NCBI GenBank assembly: GCA_024701455.1 | Contig: JABXYP010000001.1 | Location: 3,972,001-4,036,000 of the forward strand | Direction of reading: 5' to 3' | DNA: 64,000 nucleotides | DNA from: Bacillus sp. A301a_S52 | GTDB lineage: Bacteria > Bacillota > Bacilli > Bacillales > Salisediminibacteriaceae | Shown here: in pieces, positions 16,900 to 28,500 of the stretch | Layout of the letters: every line of letters begins with the position of its first letter | How positions within the stretch are numbered: position 1 is the stretch's first letter | The notes under the pieces: model-generated | Seen by the model: the letters and a program-made list of their open reading frames with translations, nothing else | Told to the model about the DNA's origin: nothing | Database searches by the model: none | Program-made: the position numbers and the translations under genes

Positions 16900-17214
16900 T
16901 TAGATACCGTCATTATTCTCGTCATTTAATTCATCGTTTTCACCAAAACCATCATTGTCTTCTAGACCATCATTATCTTCTAAACCACCGTCATTATTAA
17001 AACCGTCGTTATCTTCTAAACCACCATCATTGTTTAGGCCGCCGTTATCTTCTAAACCGCCATCATTATCTAAGCCGCCATTGTCTTCAATACCGTTGTC
17101 ATTAAGACCACCGTTGTTGTTTAAACCATCGTTGTTTTCAGCATCACCACATGCAGCTAAAACACCTACCGCAAGGACACTTGATAAAATTGAAAGAGTT
17201 AGTTTCTTCTTCAT
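16900..17214 (-). CDS. small acidic Asn/Asp/Gly-rich lipoprotein
   Basis: A 104-residue exported lipoprotein. The signal peptide ends in a lipobox (VLAAC), with the lipidated Cys near residue 22. The mature part is almost entirely a low-complexity repeat of the type GGLEDNDGFNND, rich in Asn, Asp, Gly and Glu and without aromatic residues apart from occasional Phe. A GGAGG site precedes the start and a strong terminator follows. Four shorter relatives lie at 37.4-38.4 kb. Function is unknown; such a flexible anionic tail could bind cations or sit in the membrane-wall space. Confidence 0.85.
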   Translation of the reverse strand: MKKKLTLSILSSVLAVGVLAACGDAENNDGLNNNGGLNDNGIEDNGGLDNDGGLEDNGGLNNDGGLEDNDGFNNDGGLEDNDGLEDNDGFGENDELNDENNDGI

Positions 17215-17238
17215 GGAAATTACCTCCTGTTTTTAAAA

Positions 17239-17358
17239 CTAATATTTGATGTGAGTAAACTCACCAGCTTGAACATTCCTCTGTTCAACTGCCAGTTCAT
17301 CGTAACGTGAATGACGTTGATTGACAATATCTTCAACAACTTTTTTGAACTCTTCCAT
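17239..17358 (-). CDS. possible 39-residue protein of unknown function
   Basis: A short frame (MEEFKKVVEDIVNQRHSRYD and 19 more residues) looks protein-like in composition, but no ribosome site precedes the ATG. It may be the remaining C-terminal end of a decayed gene. It ends just before the lipoprotein promoter region. Confidence 0.3.
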   Translation of the reverse strand: MEEFKKVVEDIVNQRHSRYDELAVEQRNVQAGEFTHIKY

Positions 17359-17639
17359 ACTTTATTAGGTGTTTGTTAAAGTATGTGGACAAAATATGTG
17401 AAATCATGAGTTGTTTTTAGATTAATTTTAGCTTCCCCATATTACTGCTAAATGATTTAACTCGTATCCTTTTTTCACTTTTAACACGTCATTTTCACAC
17501 TAACTTCAATAATGTCCTACGTCAGCGTTGAATGGCAACCTAATTACATAAGCTCAATTTCAAAACTAAATTTGTTTAAGCTTTATTTCTTCTTTCAAAC
17601 TAAAGGATATCTACTGTTTCTTTCAGCTGTTTAAGTACA

Positions 17640-17706
17640 TAAAAATACCGCTTACGGTGGAGAACCTAATATCGTTTAGGGTCACGACCATATTAAGCGG
17701 CTTTTT
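17640..17706 (-). terminator. terminator after araM
   Basis: GCCGCTTA pairs with TAAGCGGT around an inner imperfect hairpin, followed by TTTTTATG on the minus strand, a few bases after the araM stop. The DNA from 17359 to 17640 shows nothing else. Confidence 0.75.
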
Positions 17707-17710
17707 ATCT

Positions 17711-18874
17711 TTAAGAGGTTAACGTACGACTATTTCGATAATGAAGAAAGGTCGCTCTATCACGGATATTATGCGCTTCACGAAGACTTTCTTGTAGCAA
17801 GCTGTTTCCAATACCTAATTCATTAGGAGTTGTCTTCCCTCCAGCTTGGTAAATGAATTGGCGCAATTCCTCACCTGAGGGAATCCTGGCTATCAGTCCT
17901 GTTAAGAGCGCATCGTCACTGTTGGGATCCTGTTTAAAAAGGTCTGTCACTTCATTGTGATAAAGATCAGCAATAACAGATGCAGCAACCCCTACTTTTG
18001 CACCGTGTAGCAATTGTTTTCTTTCTTCTTTAATAAAAGTCATTTCCCAAAAATGCGAAAGATGATGCTCCGCCCCTGAGGCCGGATGGGACCGGCCAAA
18101 CATAGCCATCGCCATACCTGATTGAATTAAAGCAGTCATTAGAACGCGTATTCCCTCTTTGTCTTTCGCTTTAATTAATTCACTGTTCGCTACGCAAGTG
18201 TTCAATGCCTCTCTAGTCATCCTAGCTACAGCAGGACAGAAGGGCTCATTAGCAATGGCATGTCCAAATTCCCAATCCACTAATGACGTATATTTGCCAA
18301 GCATGTCGCCAAAACCGGCTGCAACCATCTCCTGGGGCGCATCACATAAAATAGTAAGGTCGGCAAATAGCGCAATAGGAGCGTGTGTTTGAAACGTAAT
18401 CTTCTTTTTATTTACGACGATAGGGGCACCCATCGAATTAAATCCATCTACTGATGGAGCAGTAGGAAATGAAATAAAGGGTAAGCCTACTTTATAGCTT
18501 ACAAAGCGTGTTATATCATGAATTGTACCTGATCCGACAGCAATCATCACATCAGCGTCTTTAGGGATATCAATGAGGGCGCGAACAATCGCCTTTTCAT
18601 CAGCCAATACGTCTCCTTGGCTATCCGGTGAAAGAAGAGATTTAGTGTAACGACAAGGCATGTGCCCCTCACGGGTAATCATGTCAACCATCTGTTTTGT
18701 TTGATCGTCACACACGATCAAGGCATGGCTATACTCTTTTCTCCGTAAAAAATGATATAAGTGCGTCATAGCGTTTTGATCTATAACGACCTCTTCCATT
18801 GTTAAAGGGTAGTGAATGTTAGGACAATCACAGGAAGATCGATGGTTGTCGTACCAGTCTTGAAATACAAGCAT
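17711..18874 (-). CDS. araM: sn-glycerol-1-phosphate dehydrogenase
   Basis: AraM/EgsA-type enzyme of the iron-alcohol/glycerol-dehydrogenase superfamily; in Bacillus it reduces dihydroxyacetone phosphate to glycerol-1-phosphate for archaeal-type ether lipid precursors. The NAD-binding loop VGSGTIHDITRFVSYK, SFPTAPSVDGF, and the metal-ligand regions GFGDMLGKYTSLVDWE, GAEHHLSHFWEM and LLHGAKVG are all present. The longest frame starts at 18964, but the ATG at 18874 has an AAGGAAAGAAGGG ribosome site and gives 387 residues, close to the 394 of B. subtilis AraM. In B. subtilis araM lies in the arabinose operon; here it is nearby but separated from araA/abfA by a terminator and a repeat. Confidence 0.92.
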   Translation of the reverse strand: MLVFQDWYDNHRSSCDCPNIHYPLTMEEVVIDQNAMTHLYHFLRRKEYSHALIVCDDQTKQMVDMITREGHMPCRYTKSLLSPDSQGDVLADEKAIVRALIDIPKDADVMIAVGSGTIHDITRFVSYKVGLPFISFPTAPSVDGFNSMGAPIVVNKKKITFQTHAPIALFADLTILCDAPQEMVAAGFGDMLGKYTSLVDWEFGHAIANEPFCPAVARMTREALNTCVANSELIKAKDKEGIRVLMTALIQSGMAMAMFGRSHPASGAEHHLSHFWEMTFIKEERKQLLHGAKVGVAASVIADLYHNEVTDLFKQDPNSDDALLTGLIARIPSGEELRQFIYQAGGKTTPNELGIGNSLLQESLREAHNIRDRATFLHYRNSRTLTS

Positions 18875-19085
18875 ATGATCCCTTCTTTCCTTATTAGTAA
18901 AGCTTCTAATACCTTTTTCCAGTTCGTAAACAATTGGTGAAATAACCTTTAACACTAACGACATCGACAGTTTATTTCTTTTGTAACCCTCTTCTTTGGT
19001 AACTCCTCAACGTGAGGACATTTTGCCTCAGGGTATCAGTCAGCGCTAATGTCTGTAAGTAATAATAGCAACAAATTGTTCTCTA

Positions 19086-19349
19086 TCAGGTCCATTTCCC
19101 CCCTCCAGGCCGTGGGCATTGTTTATTTCTTATGCGGGTCATATATTGAACAAGCATACCGTTATAGCGACATGTCGTCTTATATTGTAAGTCCTCACAT
19201 AATTCGCAGACAGCCAGACGCTTGAAGTAGACTTCAATAGGTGCGAGTAAGTCTCCGATTTCTTCCGTTTGTTTTTGCATCATTTGAGCCAATTCAACTT
19301 TTGTTAGCTTGACACTCTGAAGGCAACTCTTACACTTTTGTTGAGGCAC
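19086..19349 (-). CDS. DUF6171-like Cys-rich protein
   Basis: Residues CKSC, then CELC, CRYNG and KQCPRPGGGKW give four cysteine groups as in small putative zinc-binding proteins of the DUF6171 kind (recognised from memory, not searched). The frame stays open to 19454, but the extra 35 codons are read from an interspersed repeat. A GTG at 19349 has GGAAAGGAG nine bases upstream and gives an 87-residue protein that begins just before the first CxxC, so it is preferred. Function unknown; possibly metal-binding. Confidence 0.65.
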   Translation of the reverse strand: MPQQKCKSCLQSVKLTKVELAQMMQKQTEEIGDLLAPIEVYFKRLAVCELCEDLQYKTTCRYNGMLVQYMTRIRNKQCPRPGGGKWT

Positions 19350-19390
19350 GATAGCGAACTCCTTTCCTTCCTGAAAAACGCATAGTGCGT

Positions 19391-19544
19391 CATAAAACGA
19401 ACCTTCAATCACTGGGCATTTCGATCCTTTTCTACTGATTAACAGTTGAGTCAATCAGGACATTAGCGACCGTTACCTCCCGACTAAATAAAGTCACGTC
19501 TCCATTTTGACCTGGGAGAGAGGTTGACGGACGCTTATCTGTGT
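19391..19544 (+). repeat. interspersed hairpin repeat, copy 1
   Basis: Starts with ATAAAACGAACCTTCAATCA, contains the TCAGGACATTAGCG core and the CTGGGAG...ACGGACGCTTATCTGTG end. It lies between abfA and the DUF6171-like gene. Confidence 0.8.
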
Positions 19545-19587
19545 TCAAATCCGCTTTCTCATAGTATGAACGTTTACTAGCACGTTT

Positions 19588-19615
19588 TTAAAACGGGAGA
19601 GAACACTCTCCCCCG
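19588..19615 (-). terminator. terminator of the araDBA-abfA operon
   Basis: A GGGAGAG...CTCTCCC stem with a short loop is followed by GTTTTAAAA on the minus strand, 19 bases after the abfA stop. Confidence 0.75.
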
Positions 19616-19633
19616 CTTCATGTACATTTAAAA

Positions 19634-21115
19634 TTAGCTGATAGTCAACGTCAAAACAGAAGCTGGAGGTACCGTTAATTCCAAGCTTGTTCCATGTTGT
19701 GTAAAATTGCTATACGCTTCTGTTCTCACATTATGAGGTTTTTCAAATGTGTTATGAGCGTTCAATTCAGATGCTGTAATAATGCTTCCTGTCACGTGGT
19801 TAAGCTCCGATAACCCTTGTAGATTGAGAGAAACTGTAGTTTCCTCATGAGGATTAATGTGACAGAGACTGATATTAATCTCGCCGTTGCTATTTTTTGA
19901 AGCCGTCGTACTCAATCGCGGTAATACTTCTCCGTCAAATTCATATATGTCTTCTGGCTGCTTTATTGCTAAACGCTCTGCATCCTGATGGACTTTGTAC
20001 ATATTAAACACATGGTAAGTCGGCGTTTTGATCATTTTATCGCCTTCTGTTAAAATCATTGCTTGTAGCACATTAACCATTTGAGCAATGTTAGCCATAT
20101 GAACACGGTCGTTATGTTCATGGAATATATTAAAATGTAAACCCGCCACCAGTGCATCACGAATGGTATTTTGTTGAAATAAGAAGCCGGGATTGGTGCC
20201 TGGCTCAACATCAAACCATGTTCCCCACTCATCAATAATCATGCCAATGCGCTTTTCTGGATCATATTTATCCATAATTGTGGCATGTTTTGAGATGAGT
20301 GTCTCCATATGGAAGGATTTTTTCATCGTCATGAACCACGCTTCTTCCTTGGGATCTAAGGCCGATCCTTTATTAGACCATTCACCTGGAACAACATAAT
20401 AATGCAAGCTTAGACCGTCCATAAGGTGAGCCGCTTCTCGCATGAGAACATCTGTCCAATTAAAATCATCTACATTAGCACCACCAGCAATTCTATAAAT
20501 CTTGTTATCACCATAATTTCTCACATATGTTTGATAGCGACGGTAAAGGTCTGCGTAATACTCAGGACGCATATTGCCACCACAACCCCAATTTTCATTG
20601 CCGACCCCAAAATATTTAAGCTTCCAAGGATCTTTTTGCCCATTTTCCTGACGCCAAGTGGACATTGGAGACTCACCACCAAATGTCATATATTCCACCC
20701 ATTCTGACATTTCCTGTACTGTACCACTTCCTACATTGCCACAAATATAGGGTTCAGTGTCCAACAACTCGCACAGCCTCATAAACTCATGGGTGCCAAA
20801 ATGATTGTTTTCTACGACGCCGCCCCAGTGTGTGTTCACCATTCTTTTTCGTTTTTCTCTTGGTCCAATTCCGTCTTTCCAATGGTACTCATCAGCAAAA
20901 CACCCGCCTGGCCACCGTAATACTGGAATATTTAATTCTTTTAATGCTGATAAAACATCATTTCGAATACCATCTGTGTTAGGAATCTCTGAATCTTCTC
21001 CAACCCAAAGCCCTTCATAAATACAACGTCCGAGATGTTCAGAAAAATGCCCATATATATGTTTACTAATCTTTCCTTTATTAAAGTCCGTATAGACGTT
21101 CACGTTAATACTCAT
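19634..21115 (-). CDS. abfA: intracellular alpha-L-arabinofuranosidase, GH51
   Basis: A 493-residue GH51 enzyme that releases L-arabinose from the non-reducing ends of arabino-oligosaccharides. It has the family opening [21 protein letters not shown], the acid/base Glu in [12 protein letters not shown] and the nucleophile Glu in [10 protein letters not shown]. No signal peptide is visible, so it acts in the cytoplasm. The ATG at 21115 has GAGGGG upstream. It is the last gene of the araD-araB-araA-abfA run and is followed by a terminator. The gene name is by analogy with B. subtilis. Confidence 0.92.
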   Translation of the reverse strand: MSINVNVYTDFNKGKISKHIYGHFSEHLGRCIYEGLWVGEDSEIPNTDGIRNDVLSALKELNIPVLRWPGGCFADEYHWKDGIGPREKRKRMVNTHWGGVVENNHFGTHEFMRLCELLDTEPYICGNVGSGTVQEMSEWVEYMTFGGESPMSTWRQENGQKDPWKLKYFGVGNENWGCGGNMRPEYYADLYRRYQTYVRNYGDNKIYRIAGGANVDDFNWTDVLMREAAHLMDGLSLHYYVVPGEWSNKGSALDPKEEAWFMTMKKSFHMETLISKHATIMDKYDPEKRIGMIIDEWGTWFDVEPGTNPGFLFQQNTIRDALVAGLHFNIFHEHNDRVHMANIAQMVNVLQAMILTEGDKMIKTPTYHVFNMYKVHQDAERLAIKQPEDIYEFDGEVLPRLSTTASKNSNGEINISLCHINPHEETTVSLNLQGLSELNHVTGSIITASELNAHNTFEKPHNVRTEAYSNFTQHGTSLELTVPPASVLTLTIS

Positions 21116-21238
21116 TGCTATATCCCCTCACTTTTCTAAAAGGTTAAACGCTTCCACATGCTAAATTACAGCTACTATTCATTTATGAAGCGCATACTTT
21201 GACATCTCATGAAGATTCGGAACACTAACCACTCAGAG

Positions 21239-22738
21239 TTAGAACGAAACCTTTAATCGTCTGTAAACATCATTCCATTGAAGCTGTTGTTGGAACTCCA
21301 GCACATTTGTTTTATCATTAATAAAAACAATTTCAATGTCAGTGAGTGTTGCCCAATCATAAAGTTGCTCTGGTGTTACATTAAATGAAAACACTGTGTG
21401 ATGTGCGCCTCCCGCATGAATCCACGCTTCTGTCGCTTCACTCAATGACGGCTTACACCTCCATAATACTTTAGCCACTGGCAACTTCGGCATCGCTCGT
21501 TTTGGTTGTACGGCTTCCACTTCGTTCACCACTAGACGGAAGCGATTTCCTAGATCAACAAGCGAAGCATTTAACGCTTCACCTGCTGCACCATTAAAGA
21601 CAAGACGGGCAGGATCTTCTTTGCCCCCAATTCCTAGCGGGTGCACTTGAATGTCAGGTTGTGTTGCTGCCACTGTTGGACACACTTCAAGCATATGAGA
21701 ACCGAGTACTAACTCGTTACCTTTCTCTAAATGATACGTATAGTCCTCCATAAAGGAAGTGCCTTTACCGTCTGCCATTATTTTCATCATTCTAAGCAAA
21801 GCAGCAGTTTTCCAATCTCCTTCTCCACCAAAACCGTACCCCTGCGCCATTAAACGTTGTACAGCAAGTCCTGGCAATTGTTTCATGCCATGCAAGTCTT
21901 CAAAGTTACTTGTAAACGCTGTAAAACCACCGTTTTCTAAAAATCTTTTTAATCCTAACTCAATTTTTGCTTGTTCTAAAATAGACGCTTTTTTGTCCTC
22001 ATTTGACTCCACTGCAGAATCGATTTTATAAAGCTCTTTATAGTCGCTGTATAGCTGTTCAACGTCAGCTGGAGATACAGTTTTCATTGACTCTACAAGG
22101 TCTCCGATGCCAAAAGCAGAAATGGACCAACCAAATTTTGATTGCGCCTCAACCTTATCACCCTCGGTCACTGCCACTTCACGCATGTTATCACCGAAAC
22201 GAGCGACTTTCAGATTTTCTCCATCACTAAATGCCGCTGCAGTTCTCATCCATGAAGCTAATCGCGCCTGAACGTCTTCATTTTGCCAATGTCCAACAAC
22301 AACTTTCCGCTTGATACCCAATCTAGCCCCAATATGCCCGTATTCTCGATCACCGTGGGCAGATTGATTTAAATTCATAAAATCCATATCAATATTATCA
22401 AATGGAATTTCGCGGTTATACTGAGTATGCAGGTGAAGAAGTGGCTTAACCAGCTTTTTTAAACCATTAATCCACATTTTTGCTGGTGAGAATGTATGCA
22501 TCCATGTAATCACACCGCCGCAGCTATCATCATGATTAGCATCAGATAACAGTTTGCCAATGGCATCAGGTGTTGTTAACACTTGTTTTAATTCAATCGT
22601 ATAAGGTAAAGAAGCTTCCTTAGTTAACTTTTCAACGATTATTCTTGAATGTTCTTCAACTTGTTTAATGGTTTCCGGCCCATACAAATGTTGACTTCCT
22701 GTCACAAACCAGAACGTATAACTTTTCGACTTTAACAT
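21239..22738 (-). CDS. araA: L-arabinose isomerase
   Basis: Converts L-arabinose to L-ribulose. The 499 residues match the family length. The N-terminus FWFVTGSQHLYGPE is the family hallmark, and the manganese ligands are in GFGGEGDWKTAALLR, FMEDYTYHL, LGSHMLEVCPT and GGAHHTVFS. A GGGAGG site precedes the ATG and the araB stop is 17 bases upstream, so both are in one transcript. Confidence 0.97.
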   Translation of the reverse strand: MLKSKSYTFWFVTGSQHLYGPETIKQVEEHSRIIVEKLTKEASLPYTIELKQVLTTPDAIGKLLSDANHDDSCGGVITWMHTFSPAKMWINGLKKLVKPLLHLHTQYNREIPFDNIDMDFMNLNQSAHGDREYGHIGARLGIKRKVVVGHWQNEDVQARLASWMRTAAAFSDGENLKVARFGDNMREVAVTEGDKVEAQSKFGWSISAFGIGDLVESMKTVSPADVEQLYSDYKELYKIDSAVESNEDKKASILEQAKIELGLKRFLENGGFTAFTSNFEDLHGMKQLPGLAVQRLMAQGYGFGGEGDWKTAALLRMMKIMADGKGTSFMEDYTYHLEKGNELVLGSHMLEVCPTVAATQPDIQVHPLGIGGKEDPARLVFNGAAGEALNASLVDLGNRFRLVVNEVEAVQPKRAMPKLPVAKVLWRCKPSLSEATEAWIHAGGAHHTVFSFNVTPEQLYDWATLTDIEIVFINDKTNVLEFQQQLQWNDVYRRLKVSF

Positions 22739-22755
22739 GACTAAAATCCTCCCTT

Positions 22756-24429
22756 TTATTGACTCATTTCTGCTTTTAATGACTTTAAACGTTTCATGAC
22801 ATCATTAGCACCACGGGCAAAGTAATCATGAAGCGTTTCATATTCACGATAGAGCTTTTCATAAACAGCAACATTTTCTGGGATCGGTTTGTAACTTTCT
22901 TCCTTCACCCGTCCCATGTGAGCTGCTGCTTCTGTAATTGTGTTATATCCACCAGCCGAGCTCCCTGCAGCCACTGCTGCAAACATCGCCGCTCCAAGGG
23001 CCGGGGTTTGCTTAGAGGCTGCAATACGGATTTCGCGGTTAGTGACATCCGCATAAATTTGCATCAATAACTTATTTTTTTGAGGAAGTCCACCACACGC
23101 GTAAAGGACATCTACAGACACGCCATTCTTATGGAAGGCATCTACAATGGCCCGAGTACCATAGGCTGTGGCTTCAAGAAGTGCTCGATACATTTCTTCA
23201 GGTTTTGTAGAGAGTGTATAACCGAGCATCAGTCCAGATAATTCGGTATCTACAAGAATTGACCGATTACCATTCCACCAGTCGAGAGCCACTAGCCCTG
23301 ATTGGCCTGGCTTATATACTGCTGCTTTTTCTTCTAGTAGTGTATGGACATTGACCTTTCGTTCTTCAGCTTCTTTGAAAATGGCTTGTGGTACATTGTT
23401 ATTAACAAACCAAGCAAAAATATCGCCGACAGCAGATTGACCAGCTTCATATCCTAAGTAACCAGGGATAATGCCATCTTCTACAACCCCGCACATACCC
23501 TCAACTTTATTTTCTTTTTCCCCTAATAACATGTGACAAATAGACGTGCCCATAGCCATAACAAGTTTCCCTGGTGTCGTCACACCTACTGCCGGAACGG
23601 CAGCATGAGCATCCACATTCCCTACTGCTACTGCTATCCCTGATTTTAAGCCCATTTTTCCAGCTAACTCAGGCTGCAGTTGACCAGCTTTTGCCCCCAG
23701 TGGTAATATGTCTCCACGTAATTTTGTTTCTGTTAGCTTTTCTAATCGAGGATCTAATGATCTGAAAAAATCATTAGATGGGTACCCGTCTTGCTTATGC
23801 CAAATGGCTTTATAGCCCGCGGTACAGCTATTTTTTGTGATAGTGCCCGTCATTTGTGACACAATCCAGTCTGTTGCTTCTAAAAACTGATCTGTCTGAT
23901 GATAGATGTCCTCAGATTCATCTAATATTTGCCATATTTTAGCTATCATCCACTCAGACGAAATTTTCCCTCCATACCGAGATAAGAATTTTTCGCCTCT
24001 TTTTTCTGCAATCTCATTTATTAAATTCGCTTCATCTTGAGCCGCGTGGTGTTTCCATAACTTCACCCAACTATGAGGGTTATCTTTATAGTTTTCATTC
24101 AAGCAAAGAGGCTGCCCTTTTTCGTCAATCGGGAGCATCGTGCAAGCTGTAAAATCCACGCCAATGCCAATCACATCATTCGGATCAATGCCAGTCTCTT
24201 TCATAACAGCCGGTACAGAAATAGTCAGAACCTCAACATAATCAAGCGGATGCTGAAGGGCCCATTCATGATCCAGTTTTATCCCCGATTCTGGCAATCT
24301 ATCATCAATGACACCATGTCGGTACGGTGTTACATGATCTGCAATTTCTTTCCCATTAGATAAATCAATTAAGACGGCTCTTCCAGATTCCGTTCCGTAG
24401 TCAACCCCGACAGTATATTTCTTTGACAT
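22756..24429 (-). CDS. araB: ribulokinase
   Basis: Phosphorylates L-ribulose to L-ribulose-5-phosphate with ATP. The 557-residue FGGY-family kinase begins [14 protein letters not shown] (phosphate-binding loop), has the sugar-contact [23 protein letters not shown] and the C-terminal [18 protein letters not shown] motif. AGGAGG lies eight bases before the ATG. It is the second gene of the ara operon. Confidence 0.96.
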   Translation of the reverse strand: MSKKYTVGVDYGTESGRAVLIDLSNGKEIADHVTPYRHGVIDDRLPESGIKLDHEWALQHPLDYVEVLTISVPAVMKETGIDPNDVIGIGVDFTACTMLPIDEKGQPLCLNENYKDNPHSWVKLWKHHAAQDEANLINEIAEKRGEKFLSRYGGKISSEWMIAKIWQILDESEDIYHQTDQFLEATDWIVSQMTGTITKNSCTAGYKAIWHKQDGYPSNDFFRSLDPRLEKLTETKLRGDILPLGAKAGQLQPELAGKMGLKSGIAVAVGNVDAHAAVPAVGVTTPGKLVMAMGTSICHMLLGEKENKVEGMCGVVEDGIIPGYLGYEAGQSAVGDIFAWFVNNNVPQAIFKEAEERKVNVHTLLEEKAAVYKPGQSGLVALDWWNGNRSILVDTELSGLMLGYTLSTKPEEMYRALLEATAYGTRAIVDAFHKNGVSVDVLYACGGLPQKNKLLMQIYADVTNREIRIAASKQTPALGAAMFAAVAAGSSAGGYNTITEAAAHMGRVKEESYKPIPENVAVYEKLYREYETLHDYFARGANDVMKRLKSLKAEMSQ

Positions 24430-24449
24430 CCGTTATTCCTCCTATCAGT

Positions 24450-25139
24450 CTAGTTTTGTCCATAATAAGCTTTTGCGCCATGTTTTCTAAAAAAGTGTCT
24501 ATCCATTAATACATTATCCATTGGCGGCGTTTTAGGATTTATAGCTAACGTTTTTTGCGCCATACTAGCCATCTCTTCCAAAACTTGCGCATTTTGTACC
24601 GCTTTCATGGCATCTTTTCCCCAAATAAACGGGGCGTGGGAATGAACAAGTACACCAGGTGTTTTCACAGGATCTTTATCTTGAAAGGTTTCGATAATGA
24701 CGTGACCAGTTTCTAGTTCATAGTCTCCTTCTATTTCTGCTTTAGTCAGTTTACGAGTACATGGCACAGGACCATGGAAATAGTCAGCATGAGTGGTTCC
24801 AAAAGGAGGAATATCTTTTCCAGCTTGAGCCCAAGCAGTTGCCCACGTGGAATGAGTGTGAACAATCCCACCGATATTCTCGAAAGCGCGATAAAGAGCG
24901 AGGTGAGTAGGCGTATCAGATGATGGCTTCAAATCACCTTCTACAATATTGCCCTCTAAATCTACAACAACCATATCTTTGCTTTTCATGTCAAAGTATT
25001 CTACACCGCTAGGCTTAATCACCACTAAACCCTTTTCTCTATCAATCCCGCTGACATTCCCCCATGTCAATGTGACAAGCTGATACTTAGGAAGGTAGAG
25101 ATTCGCTTTATAGACGGTCTCTTTTAGTTGTTCTAACAC
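24450..25139 (-). CDS. araD: L-ribulose-5-phosphate 4-epimerase
   Basis: Converts L-ribulose-5-phosphate to D-xylulose-5-phosphate, which enters the pentose phosphate pathway. Class II aldolase-like zinc enzyme: [27 protein letters not shown], and the zinc ligands in [15 protein letters not shown] and [15 protein letters not shown] is also kept. The frame stays open to 25157, but a GTG at 25139 (reading MLEQLKE...) has GGAAAGG nine bases before it and aligns with the N-terminus of B. subtilis AraD; an ATG at 25145 is the alternative. It heads the ara operon, preceded by a cre-like box and AraR-like operators. Confidence 0.95.
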   Translation of the reverse strand: MLEQLKETVYKANLYLPKYQLVTLTWGNVSGIDREKGLVVIKPSGVEYFDMKSKDMVVVDLEGNIVEGDLKPSSDTPTHLALYRAFENIGGIVHTHSTWATAWAQAGKDIPPFGTTHADYFHGPVPCTRKLTKAEIEGDYELETGHVIIETFQDKDPVKTPGVLVHSHAPFIWGKDAMKAVQNAQVLEEMASMAQKTLAINPKTPPMDNVLMDRHFFRKHGAKAYYGQN

Positions 25140-25161
25140 GTTCATCACCCTTTCCATTTAA

Positions 25162-25175
25162 TTAAAGCGCTTACT
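25162..25175 (-). promoter_or_regulatory. CcpA cre-like box in front of araD
   Basis: AGTAAGCGCTTTAA on the minus strand matches 12 of 14 positions of the Bacillus cre consensus (TGWAANCGNTNWCA). It suggests carbon catabolite repression of the ara operon. Confidence 0.55.
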
Positions 25176-25188
25176 TAATTATTATTAT

Positions 25189-25206
25189 ACACTTGTACGT
25201 ATGTAT
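25189..25206. promoter_or_regulatory. AraR-like operator 1
   Basis: ACTTGTACGTATGTA resembles the AraR operator of Bacillus (ATTTGTACGTACAAAT type). It lies just upstream of the araD leader. Confidence 0.55.
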
Positions 25207-25308
25207 TTCAATTATTTTTTCATAAATAACCACTGATTCATATATGTTTGTTTTGTGACAACTGATATAATACACTTTATATCCTGTTTTTTTTCACAAC
25301 ACACCATA

Positions 25309-25326
25309 ACTTGTACGTACGTAATG
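25309..25326. promoter_or_regulatory. AraR-like operator 2
   Basis: ACTTGTACGTACGTAA lies about 118 bp from the first box, between araD and the divergent regulator gene. Paired, spaced sites are how AraR represses arabinose promoters in B. subtilis. No AraR gene is in the window. Confidence 0.55.
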
Positions 25327-25615
25327 ACTGAAGGCTACAAGAATAATAGATATTGAAAAGTCTCGCTAAAATATAAGACCCTCTTGCCCTTCAGTAGACA
25401 TTCCTTTGCTGTTTCATCTGAGAGCATGATATTAAAGTTAAAAAAGACACATACCACGGAGGGATGAGCTTTCATTTCATAAATATAGATGTTAATATAA
25501 TCACAGATAATATGAATATATGTTGCTTAGCTTCACGTAGCGCTCTCGGTTTTACTCACTAACCTCTTTAGATATAGGCTCTACTTAGCTGATTAAGCAT
25601 CATTGGAGGAAAACC

Positions 25616-26554
25616 ATGCAATTAGATATTTCTACTGAATCTTTACCTGTATATGAAGCATTAGCCAGTAAAGTCAGAATAGCCATCATACAGGAATTGA
25701 CAAAAAAACCTATGAATATTCGAGAATTAGCTGAAGCAGTCGGGGTAAGCAGTGCAATCATGACCATGCACATTAAAAAATTGGAGAAGGCTAACATTAT
25801 TCGTACTGAGATGGTGCCGGGTAAAGCCGGTATCCAAAAACTCTGCATTTTAGTTATTGATTCTATCAACATTCTCTTTCCATCTAAGAAGGAAAAGCTT
25901 CGTCATTACCATCAATCCACCCTTTCTGTAGGTCATTATACAGATTTTAATGTCTTACCTACATGTGGGATTGCCACCTCTGAGAAAATAATAGGTCAAT
26001 TTGATGAACCACGTTATTTTCTTGATCCTGAGCGCGTTAATGCTAAAATTCTTTGGTTTTCAAAAGGACATGTTGAGTATAAAATACCTAATTTCCTGAA
26101 CTCAAATGAAGACCCTAAAGAGCTTGAAATTTCCCTAGAGTTGTCTTCAGAGGCCCCTTTTACGAATGAAGACTGGCCATCTGACATTACATTTTATTTA
26201 AATGATCAAAAGCTTGGCATGTGGACAAGTCCTGGAGATTTTGGGGACAGTCTAGGGAAGTACACACCTGATTGGTGGCCAAAGGTTATTAATCAATATG
26301 GACTGCTAAAATGTCTCCGAATTAATGAAGAAGGGACATTTATTGAAAACAGCAAGATTTCAAATGTTACAATTCATGATGTAGATATTCGTTCACCGCT
26401 TTGGAGTTTTAAACTTGCTGTCCTTCCCGATTCCAAACACGTAGGTGGTTTAACTATCTTCGGGAAAGGATTCGGTAACTATAATCAAGATATTTTATTA
26501 CGGCTTTATTATGAAAAGCGTGTAGAAGAAAAGAAAGATGACAAGCAACATTAA
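25616..26554 (+). CDS. ArsR-type HTH regulator with large C-terminal domain
   Basis: A 312-residue protein. Residues about 10-85 form a winged helix: LASKVRIAIIQELTKKPMNI, then RELAEAVGVSSAIMTMHIKKL as the recognition helix region. The remaining 220 residues are not like classical metal-sensing ArsR proteins and have no Cys metal site; they are rich in Trp, Tyr and Phe, as expected for a sugar-binding beta domain. It lies divergent from araD with the AraR-like boxes between them and convergent with the second GH51, so it is a good candidate regulator of arabinan use. AGGAAAACC precedes the ATG at 25616. Confidence 0.78.
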   Translation: MQLDISTESLPVYEALASKVRIAIIQELTKKPMNIRELAEAVGVSSAIMTMHIKKLEKANIIRTEMVPGKAGIQKLCILVIDSINILFPSKKEKLRHYHQSTLSVGHYTDFNVLPTCGIATSEKIIGQFDEPRYFLDPERVNAKILWFSKGHVEYKIPNFLNSNEDPKELEISLELSSEAPFTNEDWPSDITFYLNDQKLGMWTSPGDFGDSLGKYTPDWWPKVINQYGLLKCLRINEEGTFIENSKISNVTIHDVDIRSPLWSFKLAVLPDSKHVGGLTIFGKGFGNYNQDILLRLYYEKRVEEKKDDKQH

Positions 26555-26594
26555 AAACAGAGTAACAGTCCACTTTCAAAATCTAAATCAAAAT

Positions 26595-26632
26595 ATGAGC
26601 TAGGAAATGCCTTCCTAGCTCATTGATGTTTT
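26595..26632. terminator. bidirectional terminator between regulator and GH51 gene
   Basis: A perfect 12-bp stem ATGAGCTAGGAA/TTCCTAGCTCAT with a 5-base loop is followed by TGTTTTTA on the plus strand. It sits between two convergent genes. Confidence 0.8.
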
Positions 26633-26671
26633 TAACCGTAATCGTCTTTGTTATTCTAACCCTTTTCAAGA

Positions 26672-28225
<1,554 letters not shown>

Positions 28226-28242
28226 TTATCTGAAGCAGTTAA

Positions 28243-28256
28243 AGCAACCGCTTTCA
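28243..28256 (-). promoter_or_regulatory. CcpA cre-like box upstream of second GH51 gene
   Basis: TGAAAGCGGTTGCT on the minus strand matches 12 of 14 cre consensus positions and lies about 57 bases before the preferred start codon. Confidence 0.5.
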
Positions 28257-28359
28257 TTCTATGAAAAGAAAAAGAACTTGATTTCTGATAGATCTGCTGA
28301 ACAACCCCAACTTCGACATCAGAAGTGACACTTTCATATCTTCGCTTTTACCGATGGGT

Positions 28360-28500
28360 ACCATTGCGACAGCAGCTCAAACATGACCTTGTCGTGTCTT
28401 ACTAGTCCGCAGAGAAGCTGGGAGCCTCAAGCTTTGCTTTGCGGGGCCTTATCGTGCTTCCTTTTCCGTAGGAGTCTCCGCTACCAACCGCAGCTCTTTA
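28360..28500 (-). repeat. intergenic repeat of a second type (family B), copy 1
   Basis: Read on the minus strand it contains GGTAGCGGAGACTCCTACGG and then GGCCCCGCAAAGCAAAGC, resembling the GC-rich 'GACTCCT-CGGGA ... CCCCGC' intergenic repeats common in Bacillaceae genomes. The remaining DNA between the GH51 start and the GH43 stop has no coding frame. Confidence 0.55.
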
